Below the pieces are notes generated by a model. It had not been told where the DNA came from. It searched no databases and saw only the letters and a program-made list of their open reading frames with translations. A program made the position numbers and the translations under genes. This document shows, one piece after another, positions 14,211 to 16,856 of a stretch of DNA of 16,856 nucleotides. The stretch covers positions 1-16,856 of the forward strand of contig JALTMC010000420.1 of the NCBI GenBank assembly GCA_027005175.1. The letters run 5' to 3'. Numbering within the stretch: the stretch's first letter is position 1; every line of letters begins with the position of its first letter. The stretch is from Myxococcales bacterium. GTDB taxonomy: Bacteria; Myxococcota_C; UBA6777.

Positions 14211-15838
14211 CAATCGTGCTCATCCTCCTGCTGTTGACCATGGCTCTGTTTGGACTCCCTCTCTTTCTTGTGATTGGTGGCGTAGCCCTACTCATGGGAA
14301 ATACACTTGGGCTTAACCCAGCCTTGTTCTTTGTGCAAAGTCACTCTCAGCTCGTTGACGCCCCTGCCTTTGTCAGCATTCCTCTGTTTACCTTTGCCGG
14401 TTACTTGATGGCAGAGAGTAAAACCAGTGAACGCTTGGTCAAGCTCTTTGAATCGATGCTGGGCTGGATGCCAGGTGGACTCACCATTCAGATCCTTGTG
14501 GTCTGCTCGTTCTTTACGATCTTTACAGGTGCGTCCGGTGTCACGATTGTAGCCCTTGGTTCGCTATTGTACCCAGTACTCATCAAGTCCAGATATCCAG
14601 AAAAGTACTCCCTGGGTTTGCTGACAGCATCCGGCTCTCTGGGTCTGTTGTTACCACCCAGCTTGCCCCTTATCCTCTACGGTGTCATCGCCGGACGCCT
14701 GACACAAAATCTGGGAATGGAACTCAAGATCAACTCCTTGTTCTGGGCAGGAATCATTCCCGGCATCTTGATGATCCTGATCCTCTCGATCCATGGGATG
14801 TGGGTCAGTCGCAAAGCAGAGACACCCCGGATCAAATTTAGTATTCGCAATCTAAAGAATGCTTTGTGGGAGACAAAGTGGGAAGCGGCCTTGCCTATCA
14901 TTGTGTTGTGGCTACTCTTCTCCGGCTCTGTTTCGATCCCCGAAGTCGCTCTGATCACAGCAGGCTATATCTTTGTGATTGAGGTTTTTATTTACAAAGA
15001 CCTCAAACTAAGCGATATGCCCCGAGTCACCACGCTGTCACTCAAACTGGTGGGCTCGATCTTTATCATCATGATGAGTGCTCTGGCACTCAGTGATATC
15101 CTGATCCGTCAGGATGTGCCAGACAAGATGTTTATCTTCCTGAAGCCCTACATTACAAACAAATATATGTTTTTGTTTGTCCTCAATATTTTCTTATTGT
15201 TGGTAGGATGTTTGCTGGATATATTCTCTGCGATCCTTGTGGTTGTGCCCTTGATTGTTCCTTTGTCCATGAAGTTCGGTATTCATCCAGTCCATCTTGG
15301 AATCATCTTCCTGGCCAACCTGGAATTGGGCTATATGACCCCACCTGTAGGGATCAATTTGTTTATATCCAGCCTGACGTTCAAAAAGCCAGTCCTCACT
15401 CTTTATAGGGTCTCGATCCCCTTCTTGGGACTGCTCGGTGTCGCACTACTTTTGATCACCTATGTTCCTGCAATTAGTCTTTGGTTGCCCATGCAGGCCG
15501 GAAGCATCCAATCGATGCAGGGACCCGTTCAAAAAACGAACGATGCCGACACACCAGACAAAAAGCCAACCTTCGACTTCAAGACAGACGGAGACCTTGG
15601 GGATGACGACGATGACGACGACGATGACGGTAATGATGGTGACAGTAAGAAGAAACCGGGCAAACGCAAAAGCAAGGAGAGGAAGCCAGGAAAGCGACCC
15701 CTACCTCGCCCAACCCCTCGTCGCCGTGTGATCCCTGCGAATTTACCGTCACGATCGCGCCCTCCAGTCAAACGCCGTGTGATCCCTGCCAACGTACCAT
15801 CGAGAGCACACCCTCCAGCCAGACGCCGTTCACCGTAA
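14207..15838 (+). CDS. dctM: TRAP transporter large permease DctM with charged repeat tail
   Basis: The 543-residue large permease has a core of about 430 residues with many hydrophobic segments. Family signatures are PAFVSIPLFTFAGYLMAES, FTIFTGASGVTIVALGSLLYP, GLLTASGSLGLLLPPSLPLILYG and the C-terminal half motif LANLELGYMTPPVGINLFI. It normally carries substrate with sodium ions. Residues 433-543 are an additional hydrophilic tail. It has nine consecutive Asp at 466-474, a Lys/Arg-rich linker, then a 17-residue repeat (RRVIPANLPSRSRPPVK and a variant) with a truncated third copy at the end. The tail should be cytoplasmic. The start overlaps the dctQ stop by 4 bp. Confidence 0.92.
   Translation: MTIVLILLLLTMALFGLPLFLVIGGVALLMGNTLGLNPALFFVQSHSQLVDAPAFVSIPLFTFAGYLMAESKTSERLVKLFESMLGWMPGGLTIQILVVCSFFTIFTGASGVTIVALGSLLYPVLIKSRYPEKYSLGLLTASGSLGLLLPPSLPLILYGVIAGRLTQNLGMELKINSLFWAGIIPGILMILILSIHGMWVSRKAETPRIKFSIRNLKNALWETKWEAALPIIVLWLLFSGSVSIPEVALITAGYIFVIEVFIYKDLKLSDMPRVTTLSLKLVGSIFIIMMSALALSDILIRQDVPDKMFIFLKPYITNKYMFLFVLNIFLLLVGCLLDIFSAILVVVPLIVPLSMKFGIHPVHLGIIFLANLELGYMTPPVGINLFISSLTFKKPVLTLYRVSIPFLGLLGVALLLITYVPAISLWLPMQAGSIQSMQGPVQKTNDADTPDKKPTFDFKTDGDLGDDDDDDDDDGNDGDSKKKPGKRKSKERKPGKRPLPRPTPRRRVIPANLPSRSRPPVKRRVIPANVPSRAHPPARRRSP
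15602..15628 (+). repeat. Poly-aspartate run in DctM
   Basis: Nine GAT/GAC codons in a row encode Asp 466-474 of DctM. Mixed codon use means this is not a simple trinucleotide expansion. Confidence 0.9.
15722..15838 (+). repeat. 51-bp coding tandem repeat at the end of dctM
   Basis: The motif CGCCGTGTGATCCCTGC starts at 15722 and again at 15773, a 51-bp (17-codon) period, and CGCCGTT restarts at 15824 just before the stop. The copies have diverged mainly at third codon positions and conservative changes. Confidence 0.88.
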
Positions 15839-15862
15839 ACACGGACAAAGAGGAAGAGTCTT

Positions 15863-16657
15863 ATGTCGACAAGATACACATCACAGGCGGCCCTGGATGT
15901 AATGGCGGAGGTACGAGACGAAGTCTATCAACAAGAAAAGCCTCTCATCCTGATCACTGTGGTTCGTGCAGCAGGTTCCAACCCACAACAAGTGGGTGCT
16001 CGGATGCTCGTACTCTCCAATGGAGAGCTACGTGGAACGGTCGGAGGTGGGCGTATTGAGTCTCACCTTATCCGTGACGCTCAAGCCCTCCTCCAATCCG
16101 GAGAACCTCACCGATTGCTCAGCTACAATCTACAAGCGATCGGAATGACTTGTGGTGGGGTGATGGATTTCTTTCTGGAGCATATCGCTCCAGCCCCTCA
16201 TCTTATTCTTTTTGGTGCAGGACACATCTCTCAACCCACAGCACTCTTTGCTGCACAAGCAGGATTTCGTGTGACAGTTGTTGATGAACGTCCTGAATGG
16301 TCCACCTCTGATCGTTTCCCCAGAGCCACCATTGTCCAAGAGCCCTTCCCTCACTTCCTCGAAACCTTTACCCCTCAACCCAACCACTTCCTTGTGATGG
16401 TCAGCCAGGGGCACGCCCACGATAAGCTCATCCTCGAACACGTCATCCATGGACAGCAACAATACACGGGTGTTATCGGCAGCAAACAAAAAGCCATCAA
16501 GCTGTGGAAAGAACTCAAAGCCGCCGGGATCTCCGAGAAACAGTGGGCTCGCGTTCACTGCCCCATGGGACTCCCCATCGGAGGGCACACACCACCCGAG
16601 ATCGCGATCAGCATCGTCGCCCAGCTCATTCAGACTCGCAGACAAAACGAAACATAG
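15863..16657 (+). CDS. xdhC: XdhC/CoxI-family molybdenum hydroxylase maturation factor
   Basis: The 264-residue protein is full-length for the XdhC family. Such proteins bind molybdopterin cofactor and hand over its sulfurated form to xanthine dehydrogenase and related molybdenum hydroxylases. Visible motifs are AGSNPQQVGARMLV (37-50), LRGTVGGGRIE (56-66), GMTCGG (94-99), the Rossmann segment ILFGAGHISQP (115-125), VTVVDERPEW (137-146), SQGHAHDKLIL (181-191), YTGVIGSKQKA (201-211) and HCPMGLPIGGHTPPEIAISI (232-251). ATG 15863 has AGGAAGAG at 15851-15858. It starts 24 nt after the dctM stop, so it probably shares the TRAP transcript. No hydroxylase subunit gene is in the window; it may follow downstream or lie elsewhere. 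Confidence 0.93.
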   Translation: MSTRYTSQAALDVMAEVRDEVYQQEKPLILITVVRAAGSNPQQVGARMLVLSNGELRGTVGGGRIESHLIRDAQALLQSGEPHRLLSYNLQAIGMTCGGVMDFFLEHIAPAPHLILFGAGHISQPTALFAAQAGFRVTVVDERPEWSTSDRFPRATIVQEPFPHFLETFTPQPNHFLVMVSQGHAHDKLILEHVIHGQQQYTGVIGSKQKAIKLWKELKAAGISEKQWARVHCPMGLPIGGHTPPEIAISIVAQLIQTRRQNET

Positions 16658-16730
16658 CTCAAGTTCCTTCCCCCATGCCAAAGGGAGAACAATAGCTCAA
16701 GTTCCTTCCCCCATGCCAAAGGGAGAACAA
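16655..16730. repeat. 38-bp tandem duplication beginning in the xdhC stop codon
   Basis: Two identical 38-bp copies, 16655-16692 and 16693-16730, both begin TAGCTCAAGTTCC and end AAAGGGAGAACAA. The first TAG is the xdhC stop codon. Each copy has a loose CCTTCCC / GGGAG complementarity but no clean terminator. Confidence 0.92.
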
Positions 16731-16772
16731 CGATCGCAAGACCTCTTCATCGCATACCCGGGCAATCGTATT

Positions 16773-16789
16773 TTCACTTTTTCAGTGAA
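16773..16789. other. Small hairpin downstream of xdhC
   Basis: TTCACT and AGTGAA form a 6-bp stem around a 5-nt loop. It lies about 115 nt past the xdhC stop. The stem is AT-rich and no T run follows, so a terminator role is weakly supported. Confidence 0.3.
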
Positions 16790-16807
16790 GCCATCGGTCG
16801 ACTTGCT

Positions 16808-16856
16808 GGAGGCTTTGTTTCTTGGGGAGGCTTTGTTTCTTGGGGAGGCTTTGTTT
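16808..16856. repeat. 18-bp tandem repeat, cut by the window edge
   Basis: GGAGGCTTTGTTTCTTGG is repeated at 16808 and 16826, and a third copy starts at 16844 and is cut at 16856. The visible copies are identical, so the array may continue past the window. Confidence 0.9.

Overview
The window comes from a Gram-negative bacterium. It carries outer-membrane lipoprotein and periplasmic signal sequences and a periplasmic binding protein-dependent TRAP transporter. The giant lipoprotein mixes Cys-rich modules, 'NCGACG' Cys segments, a fibrinogen-like GGGWT domain and seven SBBP-type propeller blades. That style is common in Myxococcota and related former deltaproteobacterial lineages. GC looks close to 50% by eye, so a high-GC classical myxobacterium is unlikely. 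Lineage is an inference; no rRNA or marker gene is present.

Layout. (1) 1-1730, minus strand: an MNIO (DUF692/BufB-like) enzyme gene overlapping its DUF2063/BufC-like partner, followed 3 nt later by the first 17 codons of a third gene running off the window. No recognisable BufA precursor is seen. (2) 1731-2300: a repeat-rich intergenic region with a perfect 20-bp inverted repeat. (3) 2301-6902, minus: a 1533-residue lipoprotein with 24 four-cysteine modules, two near-identical GGGWT domains, a Cys linker, a seven-blade propeller and a terminal Cys module. (4) 6903-7490: a non-coding divergent gap. (5) 7491-8273, plus: a TauE/SafE-family permease whose 3' end overlaps by 18 bp the convergent pair on the minus strand. 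That pair is an exported SRPBCC/START-like protein (10008-10721) and a DUF2357 PD-(D/E)XK nuclease-like protein (8256-10004), 3 nt apart. (6) 10722-10985: a divergent promoter region. (7) 10986-16657, plus: a TPR-associated TRAP (TPAT-type) locus with TatT, DctP/TatP, DctQ and DctM, then an XdhC-type molybdenum hydroxylase maturation gene 24 nt further on. (8) 16655-16856: two separate tandem-repeat blocks.

How the genes work together. MNIO and DUF2063 proteins normally act together to modify cysteines of a ribosomally made precursor peptide; the precursor must lie elsewhere or be unrecognised. The TatT-P-Q-M set should form one secondary uptake system for an organic solute. Its binding protein has Trp in place of the arginine that usually grips a ligand carboxylate, so the substrate is probably not a classical C4-dicarboxylate or sialic acid. 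The XdhC gene downstream hints at a link to a molybdenum hydroxylase substrate, but this is only contextual. The most unusual observations are the mosaic lipoprotein with its fresh internal duplications, the opposite-looking charged cytoplasmic tails on DctQ and DctM, the missing ligand arginine, the orphan nuclease translationally coupled to an exported lipid-binding-like protein, and the number of short tandem duplications confined to gaps between genes.
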